In this document: positions 1 to 6,519 of the stretch, piece after piece | How positions within the stretch are numbered: position 1 is the stretch's first letter | Layout: each line of letters begins with the position of its first letter | Assembly: GCA_001799195.1 (NCBI GenBank) | Contig: MGSU01000097.1 | Coordinates: 1-12,554 of the forward strand | Direction: 5' to 3' | DNA length: 12,554 bases | Source: Deltaproteobacteria bacterium RIFOXYA12_FULL_61_11 | Lineage (GTDB): Bacteria > Bdellovibrionota_F > JAHFAK01 > YA12-FULL-61-11 | Made by a program: the position numbers and the translations under genes | The notes under the pieces: model-generated | What the model saw: only the letters and a program-made list of their open reading frames with translations | Told to the model about the DNA's origin: nothing | Database searches by the model: none

Positions 1-1
1 G

Positions 2-385
2 GCCTCGACCGACGGCACGGTCCTGCGTATCCCCGATAATCCCCTGATCCTGCCCTCGGTGACCATACGCGGTCTCGTCGCGCTACTGCGGGACCAGGAC
101 ATTTCGGTCCGGGAAGAACCCCTCTGCTACGGTGAACTGCAAGACCTTGTCGCCAGGCGCGCCCTGGTGGCCATCTGCAGTGTTGGCACCGCGGGCATCC
201 TGAACCGTTGCGCCAGCCTCACGCTGGTTGATGCAGAGGGCAGGACCATCGCCCGACACCAGCCCCTGATCGATCATCCCCTCTATGCGACGTTGGGCAA
301 TCTCAAGGAACAATACTGGTCCGTGTACCGTGGCCGCAGAGCCGCGCCCGTCGGCATGGAAGTGAAGACGTATCGCTTGGAATGA
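2..385 (+). CDS. Class IV PLP aminotransferase (branched-chain type), C-terminal part
   Basis: The reading frame is open from base 2, so the gene begins outside the window; 127 residues and a TGA stop are visible. The first residues read ASTDGTVLRIPDNPLILPS, which resembles the strand and loop of BCAT/D-amino-acid transaminase proteins that precede the PLP-phosphate-binding ILPGITR-type segment (here ILPSVTIR). About 50 residues later SVGTAGIL matches the conserved GTA turn of the family. By family knowledge such enzymes transfer amino groups between branched-chain (or other) amino acids and 2-oxoglutarate in the cytoplasm. The lysine that binds PLP lies upstream and cannot be checked. Branched-chain aminotransferase is the best guess; D-amino-acid transaminase or aminodeoxychorismate lyase remain possible. 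It converges on ackA, with 18 bases between the two stops. Confidence 0.75.
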   Translation, partial: ASTDGTVLRIPDNPLILPSVTIRGLVALLRDQDISVREEPLCYGELQDLVARRALVAICSVGTAGILNRCASLTLVDAEGRTIARHQPLIDHPLYATLGNLKEQYWSVYRGRRAAPVGMEVKTYRLE

Positions 386-393
386 AATCCGGT

Positions 394-418
394 CCCGCGG
401 GGGTCAGCCCGGGGGCTG
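394..418. repeat. GC-rich inverted repeats between convergent stops
   Basis: The 18-bp gap between the aminotransferase and ackA, plus the end of ackA, holds the palindrome CCCGCGGG (394-401) and the hairpin CAGCCC-GG-GGGCTG (405-418). Only TTGATT follows on the plus strand, so this is at best a weak or Rho-assisted transcript end for the aminotransferase. The hairpin is seen directly; the function is inference. Confidence 0.3.
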
Positions 419-1651
419 TTGATTCATCATGATCCGCACCGTGTCTCGGGCATAGATCAGCTCTTCGTTGGTCGGGATGACGTACAACTCCATTCTGCTT
501 TTCCCGTTGCTGATCTTGCGTTCGACCCCACCTACCGCGGCGCAATTTGCCTCGGGATCGAGATGCAGGCCGAACCAATCCAGGTCGGCGCAGATGCGGG
601 CTCTGACCTGCGGGGCGTTCTCACCGATACCACCGGTGAAGCAGATGGCGTCGGCTCCGTTCATCTTCGCCAGATACGCGCCGAGGTACTTTTTCACCCG
701 CTGACAGAACATGTCCACGGCCAGTTTAGCGCGCCGGTCGTCGTGCTCCTCGACCTCCTCGAGGAGATCCCGCATATCATGGGTCAAACCGGAGATGCCG
801 AGCAAACCCGAGCGTTTGTTGAGCAGGGAGAAGACTTCGTCGAAGGAGGCCCCTTCCTTGTGGGCAACGATATCGAGTACGGTCGGATCGATGTCACCGC
901 TGCGGGTGCCCATGACCAGTCCCTCGAGCGGGGTCATGCCCATCGAGGTGTCGATGGATTTGCCGGCCACGATGGCACATGCCGAAGCGCCGTTGCCGAG
1001 GTGGACGGTGATGATCTTGGTCTCCTCGCGGCTTTTGCCCGTAATACGACGGTAGCGATGGGCAAGGTAGCGGTGCGAGGCCCCATGGAAGCCGTATTTC
1101 CTGATCTTGAAACGGCGATAGAGTTGATAGGGGATGGCATAAAGGTAAGCCGATTCGTCCATGGTGGAATGGAAGGCGGTATCGAAGATGCCGACCTGGG
1201 GGACGGCAGGACCGAAGAGTTTCTGAGCGGCATAGATACCCTTGAGGTTTGCCGGGTTGTGCAGCGGAGCTAAGTCGATGCACTCCTCGATGGCCTTGAT
1301 GGCCTCGGGGGTGAGCAACATGGATTTCTTGAACTTCTCACCACCGTGGACCACGCGATGACCTATCCCGTGAATGTCAGCCAGCGACTGAATGCCGGGG
1401 ATATTGGCCCCCCTGGCAGTGATCCATTTCACGATGTAATCGAGCGCCGCGGAGTGGTCGCGTATCGGTGCGGCCTCTTTGAGCGGCGACGACTTTCCTG
1501 CCTGCAAGGTAATGACGGCCTGACTGCCGATGCGCTCGATCAACCCCTTGGCTAATTGTTGATCCGCATCCTGTTCGATCGCCTCCAGATCGGTGGCGAT
1601 GATCTGGAACTTCAGCGAGGAACTACCGCAGTTGAGCACGAAGATGTTCAT
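404..1651 (-). CDS. ackA: Acetate kinase
   Basis: This 415-residue protein, near the family's usual 400, catalyses acetyl phosphate + ADP <-> acetate + ATP in the cytoplasm. It is the second half of the Pta-AckA pathway. The ASKHA-fold signatures are all present: NCGSSSLKF at 7-15 (first acetate kinase signature, with Asn7), GHRVVHGG at 97-104 (Arg99), FDTAF at 156-160 (catalytic Asp157), YGFHGASH at 186-193, VHLGNGAS at 216-223, GTRSGDIDP at 248-256 (Arg250), FTGGIGENAP at 338-347 and TNEE at 394-397 near the Mg site. The start at 1651 is chosen because family members begin with M-N/K-I/V-LVLNCGSSS and because GAGGTG lies 5 bases upstream. The frame stays open back to 1771, but that stretch is Arg-rich and unlike the family. 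No pta is next to it. A terminator lies between it and the upstream gene, so it should have its own promoter within about 1652-1800. Confidence 0.97.
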   Translation of the reverse strand: MNIFVLNCGSSSLKFQIIATDLEAIEQDADQQLAKGLIERIGSQAVITLQAGKSSPLKEAAPIRDHSAALDYIVKWITARGANIPGIQSLADIHGIGHRVVHGGEKFKKSMLLTPEAIKAIEECIDLAPLHNPANLKGIYAAQKLFGPAVPQVGIFDTAFHSTMDESAYLYAIPYQLYRRFKIRKYGFHGASHRYLAHRYRRITGKSREETKIITVHLGNGASACAIVAGKSIDTSMGMTPLEGLVMGTRSGDIDPTVLDIVAHKEGASFDEVFSLLNKRSGLLGISGLTHDMRDLLEEVEEHDDRRAKLAVDMFCQRVKKYLGAYLAKMNGADAICFTGGIGENAPQVRARICADLDWFGLHLDPEANCAAVGGVERKISNGKSRMELYVIPTNEELIYARDTVRIMMNQQPPG

Positions 1652-1801
1652 TCCCGCACCTCGTCGACGTTGTTCTCGGCGCCGTGCCCCTGATTGGACC
1701 ATGAAGTACCTCCGTTTCGAGGGACTACGACTCCTCAGGAGACCTAAGCCACGTCCCCGGAGCCGAGTCAAGCAGAAGTATTCATAGTCACGAAGAGTTA
1801 C

Positions 1802-1825
1802 AAAAATGCCACAGGTCAGAGTGGC
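1802..1825 (-). terminator. Rho-independent terminator after the 1841-2356 gene
   Basis: Read on the minus strand this is GCCAC, an 8-base loop, GTGGC, then ATTTTTG. The stem arms are at 1821-1825 and 1808-1812, and the five T residues correspond to AAAAA at 1802-1806. It lies 15 bases past the stop of the exported-protein gene and before ackA. The 5-bp stem is short, so termination may be partial. Confidence 0.6.
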
Positions 1826-1840
1826 CTGGGACAGGAAGGC

Positions 1841-2356
1841 TCAGCGGGGACCGAGGTCGGTGCACGTCTGCAGTTCGCCCTGATAGACCAAGCCGACCTT
1901 GATCAGGGGCGGTATCTTCTGACCCTTGACCCGACCCTCCCCGGCCATGGTGGTGAAGTCGTCGTCGTGCACGGTCTCGGTCTCGATCTTGACCTTGAGC
2001 GTTGGGCCGATCTCTTCGACCGTGGGATCCGGGAGGATCACGTCTTCGAAACGGGCCTTGATCTTCCGACGCCCCGCTTCGTACGAGAGCTCGTCGGCGC
2101 CGATCTGCTCTTCCACTTCTTTTTCGCCGATACGCATGGTCAGGAAGGTGAGGTACAGTGCACCCTCCCTGCGACCGATTTCTATGGTTCCCGAGGTGGG
2201 ATAGCTGCCCTTCGTGGGAATCTTGAGAGTCCCGGTGAAGGAGTACAGCGAGGTGAATTCGTGATCTATCGAGGCAGGACAAGCAGGTTCTGCCAAGGCC
2301 GTGGTCACGACAAGCAGCCAACCGGTGACCAGGGACAGGATGACGTGGGTTCGCAT
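1841..2356 (-). CDS. Exported protein of unknown function, beta-rich
   Basis: The 171-residue product starts with a clear Sec signal peptide (MRTH, hydrophobic core at about 5-20, probable cleavage after ALA22). The mature part has two cysteines, Cys26 near the new N-terminus and Cys165 near the C-terminus, which could form one disulfide closing the domain. The body alternates short hydrophobic strands with charged turns (GTIEIGRREGALYLTF, then KIKARFEDVILPDPTVEEIG, then LKVKIETETVHDDD, with an acidic HDDD at 130-133), suggesting a small beta-sandwich or beta-barrel domain in the periplasm. I do not recognise the family. The start at 2356 is supported by GGAG a few bases upstream and by the signal peptide; the open frame further upstream (to 2692) is not protein-like. 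It is transcribed divergently from the 2647 operon and ends in its own terminator. Confidence 0.8.
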   Translation of the reverse strand: MRTHVILSLVTGWLLVVTTALAEPACPASIDHEFTSLYSFTGTLKIPTKGSYPTSGTIEIGRREGALYLTFLTMRIGEKEVEEQIGADELSYEAGRRKIKARFEDVILPDPTVEEIGPTLKVKIETETVHDDDFTTMAGEGRVKGQKIPPLIKVGLVYQGELQTCTDLGPR

Positions 2357-2646
2357 AGGAGCTCCACTGGCAGGAACGACGGAAGAGCACCAATCACAGT
2401 ATGTGCCACCTGCAACGCATTGGGAATACATGCAATCATTTTCGCCCCTGGGTCGTTCCGACACCATGCAGTTCCTGGATCCGCACCCTGGCAAGACTTG
2501 CCGGGAAACCCCCCGAGTTTTCCTTCTTCCTCCTGTGGGTCTACCAGGTACTGCAGGCTGACATTCCTCGGCGCGTGGTGCTTTACAAGTCGGAATCGCG
2601 ATGGTACCACCACGGGGTTGTAGCTCAGACGGTGAGGCGCTCCACC
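2357..2646. promoter_or_regulatory. Divergent intergenic region (290 bp)
   Basis: This is the spacer between divergently read genes, so promoters for both must lie here. It is less GC-rich than its flanks in places (for example ATACATGCAATCATTTTCG near 2427-2446). A weak plus-strand candidate is CTGACA at 2558-2563 with CTTTAC/TTTACA 17-18 bases later, but the -10 is poor. GGTGAGG at 2631-2637 is the ribosome binding site of the 2647 gene. No strong operator or riboswitch is visible. Confidence 0.35.
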
Positions 2647-3318
2647 ATGGCCCCCAAGCAAGACGAAACGAAAAAGCAGCAGAAAAAGGCAACCCCTCAT
2701 ACAGCCACTTCCGGAACGCCCACCAAGGCTACCTCCACCAAGAAGAAGGCCAAGGCCGAGAATGCCCAGCCACCCAACGACAAGACCCCGGGGAAGCCGA
2801 AAAAACCCCGCAAGAACGCAGACAACGAGCGGCAAGAGCTCCTCATCGCCCACGGTCGCATGGTGATCGAACAATTCTTTCGCTCTGCCGGGCTGAACCC
2901 CGATGAGCTGCTCCAGGAAACCGACCAGGATGAATTGACCTGTTGGGGGTACCTCTGGACCGAGGTACATGTGTGGGTCTACCTGGTCCAACAGAAGACC
3001 GGGAGCCAACTCTGGGTCCTCTCGCCCATGGTGTACCTGCCCGAGAAACGGCGCGAGGCCTTCTACAAACGCTGTCTGGACATCAATCATACGCTCAGCC
3101 AATGCGCGGTGAGCACCTACAACGACCGGGTCTATCTCTCGGCCATGCGTCCGCTGGAAGGACTTGAACTCATGGGCTTGGCACAGCTCCTCGAGCACCT
3201 CTCGAGCATGTCCCAGGCAGTTGCGAGCGATCTCCACAAGCGCTTCGAGGCCCCGCTCTTCAAGGAAGTTCCTCCCGGAAACGACGATGATGATACCTTG
3301 CATCACGGCACCCACTGA
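2647..3318 (+). CDS. YbjN-like (T3SS-chaperone-fold) protein with lysine-rich N-terminal tail
   Basis: The protein has 223 residues in two unlike parts. Residues 1-62 are a low-complexity basic tail rich in Lys, Pro, Thr and Ala (TKKKAKAENA, PGKPKKPRKN), like histone H1-type tails, with no hydrophobic core. Residues about 63-205 form a compact alpha/beta domain: a helix (LLIAHGRMVIEQFFRSAGL), strands around CWGYLW, EVHVWVYLV and GSQLWVLSPMVYLP, a helix with LDINHTL, a strand NDRVYLSAMRP, then a helical ELMGLAQLLEHLSSMSQAV segment. That order and the SP-x-x-x-LP turn resemble the YbjN/type III chaperone-like family. Family members are small and poorly characterised, often without a known partner. 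The C-terminus is acidic and His-rich (NDDDD at 212-216, HHGTH). The start is set by GGTGAGG 9 bases upstream. It probably heads the operon with the two next genes. No signal peptide, so cytoplasmic. Confidence 0.75.
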   Translation: MAPKQDETKKQQKKATPHTATSGTPTKATSTKKKAKAENAQPPNDKTPGKPKKPRKNADNERQELLIAHGRMVIEQFFRSAGLNPDELLQETDQDELTCWGYLWTEVHVWVYLVQQKTGSQLWVLSPMVYLPEKRREAFYKRCLDINHTLSQCAVSTYNDRVYLSAMRPLEGLELMGLAQLLEHLSSMSQAVASDLHKRFEAPLFKEVPPGNDDDDTLHHGTH

Positions 3319-3382
3319 TAGATACTAGACGGCATGGTCCGAGGTCGACGATCGGTTGCCCCGGAGAGCTTCGGAGGGTTGC

Positions 3383-3958
3383 ATGGCCTCTCAACACGGT
3401 ATTCTCTTCCTGATCGCGCTGCTCCTGTGCGGCTGTCTGCAGTCCGATGAGGATACTGGCACGGACACGGCCGATACCTCGACCGACAAGGCGGCGACAG
3501 GGGATCAACCCTTCGCCGGGGTCGTACCTCCCGCCTTCATCAAGGTGACCATCACCGACTGGAACAACCAACACGTCGACCTCGGCGAACTGCGCGGGGA
3601 CCAGCCCGCGCTCGTCGTCTTTATCGGAGCAACCTGTCCGTATTGCGCTGCGTTCCTCGAGCTCATCGCCGAGCACTGGGCGACCTTCGAGGGTCGCTTG
3701 GTGTTCATGATCATCTCCCTGGACGACTCGACCACCACGAAACTCCAGCATCTGCGAAACAAGTTCCCCTTCACCTTCTACATCGACAACCGCGAGATTC
3801 TGGCCGAGAAATACGGCTACATCGGCCAGGTTCCCTATACCGTGTTCATCAATCGCCACGGAAAACTGATCAGGCGTGAGGTCGGGTTCACCGAGGAGAA
3901 CGGCCCCATCTTCCTCCGCCTGTTCGAAGAGGTCATCGCCGACGATACCCCCTTGTGA
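3383..3958 (+). CDS. Thioredoxin-fold (TlpA/redoxin-like) lipoprotein with CPYC active site
   Basis: The 191-residue protein is predicted to be exported and lipid-anchored. MASQHG is followed by the hydrophobic stretch ILFLIALLLCGC, with Cys18 as the likely lipidated residue. Residues 20-48 form an acidic, Thr/Asp-rich linker (DTGTDTADTSTD). The thioredoxin fold follows: DLGELRGDQPALVVFIGATCPYC with the dithiol Cys85-Pro-Tyr-Cys88, then FMIISLDD, FTFYIDN, and the cis-proline loop GQVPYTVFINRHGKL around Pro151. CPYC is the dipeptide found in glutaredoxins, unlike the CxPC of most TlpA proteins. It probably reduces or exchanges disulfides in envelope proteins. The start at ATG 3383 has GGAGGG just upstream; an in-frame TTG at 3356 would spoil the signal peptide. 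Its stop overlaps the start of the CPBP gene, so the two are likely translated together. Confidence 0.87.
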   Translation: MASQHGILFLIALLLCGCLQSDEDTGTDTADTSTDKAATGDQPFAGVVPPAFIKVTITDWNNQHVDLGELRGDQPALVVFIGATCPYCAAFLELIAEHWATFEGRLVFMIISLDDSTTTKLQHLRNKFPFTFYIDNREILAEKYGYIGQVPYTVFINRHGKLIRREVGFTEENGPIFLRLFEEVIADDTPL

Positions 3959-3960
3959 TG
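3955..3960 (+). other. GTGATG stop/start overlap (translational coupling)
   Basis: TGA at 3956-3958 ends the lipoprotein and shares its A with ATG at 3958-3960, the chosen start of the CPBP gene; an in-frame GTG at 3955 is an alternative. No clear Shine-Dalgarno precedes it, so re-initiation by ribosomes finishing the lipoprotein is the likely route. Confidence 0.6.
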
Positions 3961-4671
3961 CTCCGGTCACTGCTCTCGAACCACGTACGAGCCTGGTGGC
4001 GCGAGCTCTCCCCAGAGCATCCTCGGCTCGCACTCGTCGGGGCCATGCTTGTTGCTACGGTCTGTCTGACCCTCTCCCACGACGACGAACTGATCTCCAG
4101 GTTGGTGAAAAGCCTCCCCGGCCTGCGAGGCTTGGCTCCCTTGCGCCCCTATGACCTCTTCGGGTTCCTTGCGCTGTTCGTCCTGCCGATGGGCTACCTG
4201 CTGGTCACCCGGCAGAAACTCACCACGGTCGGGCTCTCGTTTGGCAGGTTGCGCTTCGCCCTGCCGGGTTTCCTCGCTCTGTTCGGCTTCCTCTCGCTGC
4301 TTTCTCTGGGTATCTCGAGGATGGGCTCGTTCCAGGGCTTCTATCATCGAGGCTTGGTCGATTGGTCTGACTGGGGCCTGCTCTTCTGCTCGCACCTCTT
4401 GTTCATGTGGGGTTGGGAGTTCATGAATCGGGGGTTCCTGCTCGGGTTGCTCCGCCCCCGCCTCGGAGTCCTGGCCGTTTATGTGCAACTCCTGCCCTTC
4501 GTACTGCTGCATCTCGGCAAACCGACCTTCGAGCTGTACGGCTCGGTGCTGTTCGGCCTTGCTTTCGGCTACTATGCCTATGTCGCCCGCAGCTTCATCT
4601 ACTGTGCTTTTCTGCACGCCTGGTTCGCCTGGTTCACCGAGGTCCTCATCGCAACAGGGTCAGCCGCCTAG
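3958..4671 (+). CDS. CPBP/CAAX-like intramembrane metalloprotease homologue, variant motifs
   Basis: The 237-residue protein is very hydrophobic, with about six to eight membrane segments (near 24-40, 67-83, 100-118, 139-152, 170-186, 194-213, 214-233). The CPBP pattern is visible but altered. Motif 1, usually EExxxRG, is WEFMNRGFL with Glu154 and Arg158, so the first Glu is Trp153. Motif 2, FxxxH, is FVLLH with His185. Motif 3, usually HxxxN/D, is HAWFA with His220 and Ala at the last place. Thus the second Glu and both His are kept while two polar residues are missing. Canonical members cleave prenylated or membrane substrates, or act as bacteriocin-immunity (Abi) proteins. The activity of this variant is uncertain. 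It is coupled to the thioredoxin-like lipoprotein and ends at a terminator. Confidence 0.78.
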   Translation: MLRSLLSNHVRAWWRELSPEHPRLALVGAMLVATVCLTLSHDDELISRLVKSLPGLRGLAPLRPYDLFGFLALFVLPMGYLLVTRQKLTTVGLSFGRLRFALPGFLALFGFLSLLSLGISRMGSFQGFYHRGLVDWSDWGLLFCSHLLFMWGWEFMNRGFLLGLLRPRLGVLAVYVQLLPFVLLHLGKPTFELYGSVLFGLAFGYYAYVARSFIYCAFLHAWFAWFTEVLIATGSAA

Positions 4672-4693
4672 TTCTTTTTCTAGACGAATCTCC

Positions 4694-4729
4694 CTGCCTC
4701 GGCGGGCAGCGTGGTTCCAACGCTTTTTT
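4694..4729 (+). terminator. Rho-independent terminator of the 2647-4671 operon
   Basis: Two adjacent hairpins precede a run of six T. The first is CTGCCT-CGGC-GGGCAG (4694-4709, one G-T pair). The second is GCGT-7 nt-ACGC (4709-4723), which can extend through GG/CC with a bulged A. TTTTTT is at 4724-4729. The position is 22 bases after the CPBP stop. The second stem directly abuts the T tract. On the minus strand the T tract reads as A, so it does not serve the convergent gene. Confidence 0.55.
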
Positions 4730-4771
4730 CGTTTGGTAGAGTGAACAGGTGGATCGAGGGGAGGGGAAGGG

Positions 4772-5137
4772 TCAGTACACCCCCATGCAGCCCTCGGTGA
4801 TCTCTCGCACGCGGTTGGGCTCGCCGCAATTGGTGGTATAGAGGTCGCGAGCCGAGGTGATGAGTTCCGAAACTTCGGCCATCCGTTGTTGCTGCCTTGC
4901 GATGACCGACCATAATTCCTTGCATTCCTCTTTACGATCAGGATCTTGGCAAACCTCGTGGGCTTCGTCCGCTTTCGAGTTGAGGAACAGGAGCAGGTTC
5001 TGTCTATCTTTGCACAGGTAGAAGTATTCTTCTTCTTGATCGTTACACTGTTGGTCGTGGCTCGAAGCCCGGACAGAACCGGGAAGGGCCAGCGCTCCAA
5101 CGCAGCAACAGAAGAAGAGAACTCGTAGCATTAGCAT
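4772..5137 (-). CDS. Small exported protein with six cysteines
   Basis: The 121-residue product has an N-terminal signal sequence (MLMLRVLFFCCCVGALALPG, likely cleavage after VRA24). The mature chain is strongly charged and helical and carries six cysteines at 31, 42, 63, 72, 104 and 117, an even number that fits three disulfides in the periplasm or outside. The central part (about 43-98) is rich in Glu, Lys, Arg and Gln and looks like a helical hairpin. No family is recognised. The start could be ATG 5137 or ATG 5131 two codons later; neither has a strong Shine-Dalgarno. It converges with the CPBP operon. Confidence 0.65.
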   Translation of the reverse strand: MLMLRVLFFCCCVGALALPGSVRASSHDQQCNDQEEEYFYLCKDRQNLLLFLNSKADEAHEVCQDPDRKEECKELWSVIARQQQRMAEVSELITSARDLYTTNCGEPNRVREITEGCMGVY

Positions 5138-5164
5138 TTCATATAGCCGCTGTTCACTACATCG

Positions 5165-5202
5165 GCCTTGTTCTCTGCAAACAAAATGCCAGGGAACAAG
5201 GC
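5165..5202. repeat. Nine-bp inverted repeat upstream of the six-Cys gene
   Basis: GCCTTGTTC (5165-5173) and GAACAAGGC (5194-5202) are perfect reverse complements separated by 20 bases. A 10-bp palindrome GCCCGCGGGC (5204-5213) follows at once. No T tract flanks either arm. On the minus strand the element lies 28-65 bases before the six-Cys start, so it could be a leader hairpin or an operator. Confidence 0.5.
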
Positions 5203-5343
5203 TGCCCGCGGGCTTGGTACGAGCGGGTCGGCCTCACCTTCGCGGAAACATTGGGGCGGTACTGTCCCCACTCTCCGGGTCATTCCAGCCCCGCCCGGCT
5301 ATCCCAAGAATAACTCTGGCCGGTAGCATGGCACCTCCTCGGT

Positions 5344-6240
5344 TCAGGGCTCGAGTAGCCCGAGCTGCCTCGCCAAGGAAGCAACCTGGCTGAAACCGTT
5401 GATAAAAGCATGGAGCCAGATGCCATGCCAGAGGTTATGGCTCTTGAAGACCGCGTAGCCGAGCAGCAGCCCGAGCAAGAGCTGTTCTCTTGCCACCGCG
5501 CCGAGCGCGCCGAGGAGCTCCTGATGGAAAGGAGAGGCCCCATTGAGGTAGCGCATCGGCAGATGATAGAGAGCGAAGATCAGCGCCGACAAGCCGACCG
5601 GCAGGATCCAGCGACGATCCGAGCGCACCGATGCGGGGAGTAGGCCGCGGAAGACGAATTCCTCCGGCAGCGCCACGGTGAGGGCCATGGAGGCAATCGA
5701 GAGCAGGAGGAGGAACGGGAAATACCAGTGGGTCGCCAAAGCCTGGATGAGGGAAGCATCCCGTGCCCCGAACACGAGGAGCGGCAGGAGGAACATGGCG
5801 ACGAGCACTGCATCGAGGTTGTTGCGGAAGGGATTACGCCAGTTGAAACCGAGGTTCCCGAGAGGCACGCGGAGCCGGCGTAGCAGGATGACCGGGAGGG
5901 TGAACTGAACCAGCCAGAGCAGCACCATGGAACCGAGGATCGGCACGAACCAGAGCGACAGCAGATAAACAAGGCAGTAAGAGCCCAGTATTATCCTGGT
6001 GTTGGATGGGAGTACCGGCCAAGGTTCGCGCGTGCTTTCCGTCACCCGGTACCGCCACTGGTAATAGAAACCCGGCACGAGCAGGGACAGCGGTAGAGCA
6101 GGGGACCAGGCGGTCTCCGCCACCACGACGCCGAGAGCGTAGAACAGCGCGAGGAGACCGAGTACGGTCCACTCGCTCGGCTTGAGCGAGTGCAGGAGGT
6201 GACGCAAACGGGTGAGTTGGTCTGCGGGGTTTGGGTGCAT
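5344..6240 (-). CDS. CPBP family intramembrane metalloprotease
   Basis: The 298-residue membrane protein has about eight hydrophobic segments (near 24-40, 48-60, 83-99, 103-120, 143-158, 173-190, 211-225, 253-266) and complete CPBP motifs. Motif 1 is LPEEFVFRGLL with Glu193-Glu194 and Arg198, motif 2 is FALYH with His226, and motif 3 is HAFIN with His277 and Asn281. In this family the Glu and His residues coordinate a metal within the membrane. Relatives include CAAX prenyl endopeptidases and bacteriocin self-immunity proteins; the substrate here cannot be read. A 5-residue Gly-rich/Asp-Arg loop (SVRSDRRW) separates motifs 1 and 2. The start is supported by GGAGG six bases upstream. It is read divergently from the PilZ gene and is not close in sequence to the other CPBP protein in the window. 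Confidence 0.92.
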   Translation of the reverse strand: MHPNPADQLTRLRHLLHSLKPSEWTVLGLLALFYALGVVVAETAWSPALPLSLLVPGFYYQWRYRVTESTREPWPVLPSNTRIILGSYCLVYLLSLWFVPILGSMVLLWLVQFTLPVILLRRLRVPLGNLGFNWRNPFRNNLDAVLVAMFLLPLLVFGARDASLIQALATHWYFPFLLLLSIASMALTVALPEEFVFRGLLPASVRSDRRWILPVGLSALIFALYHLPMRYLNGASPFHQELLGALGAVAREQLLLGLLLGYAVFKSHNLWHGIWLHAFINGFSQVASLARQLGLLEP

Positions 6241-6370
6241 GGAGGACCTCCGGCCGGCACGTACGGAACTCCTCTAGCATGATTGCGGCCGGCTTCCTAG
6301 CTTCCTCCACCCTCTCGGCGAACGGTCGGTGCCCCGGCTCCCTGCTGCGCTCGATAACCGGATCAAGCAC

Positions 6371-6399
6371 TTGACAGAAAACTCCAAGACCGCCATGCT
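6371..6399 (+). promoter_or_regulatory. Candidate sigma70 promoter for the PilZ gene
   Basis: A perfect -35 box TTGACA (6371-6376) is followed after 17 bases by CATGCT (6394-6399), which matches only three positions of the -10 consensus. It lies in the 279-bp spacer between divergent genes, about 120 bases before the PilZ start. The -35 is striking, the -10 weak. The rest of the spacer (6241-6370, 6400-6519) shows only the two ribosome binding sites, GGAGG on the minus strand and GAGGGAGG at 6507-6514. Confidence 0.35.
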
Positions 6400-6519
6400 G
6401 GAGCAGTCCTGATGCATGAGCAGCGAGGCTGCAGACGTCGTACTGTCCGGACCGGCCCCATTCCGGCACTAGGACGGTCCCTAGGTCATCTCCTCTCCAC
6501 GTGATCGAGGGAGGTTCGC

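Noticed and set aside
419-1273. Long plus-strand open frame opposite ackA
   Set aside because: It lies in full inside the well-supported acetate kinase gene on the other strand and has no recognisable domain or ribosome site.
1652-1771. Arg-rich N-terminal extension of acetate kinase
   Set aside because: The frame is open by chance; the family begins at the M-N-I-F-VLNCGSSS motif, with a good Shine-Dalgarno for the 1651 start.
1742-1771. TTGACT (-35-like) on the minus strand as ackA promoter
   Set aside because: At 17-18 bases only CTTAGG or TTAGGT is available, matching two -10 positions; too weak to annotate.
2615-2660. tRNA-like start GGGTTGTAGCTCAGACGG with a D-arm-like CTCA/TGAG stem
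   Set aside because: No 5-bp anticodon stem with a 7-base loop, no T arm (GGTTCRA) and no closing acceptor strand follow; the segment includes the ribosome site and start of the 2647 gene.
3958-6240. Bacteriocin/immunity locus suggested by two CPBP (Abi-like) proteins
   Set aside because: No double-glycine leader peptide, bacteriocin-like small gene or ABC exporter is present; the two proteins are on opposite strands and differ in motifs.
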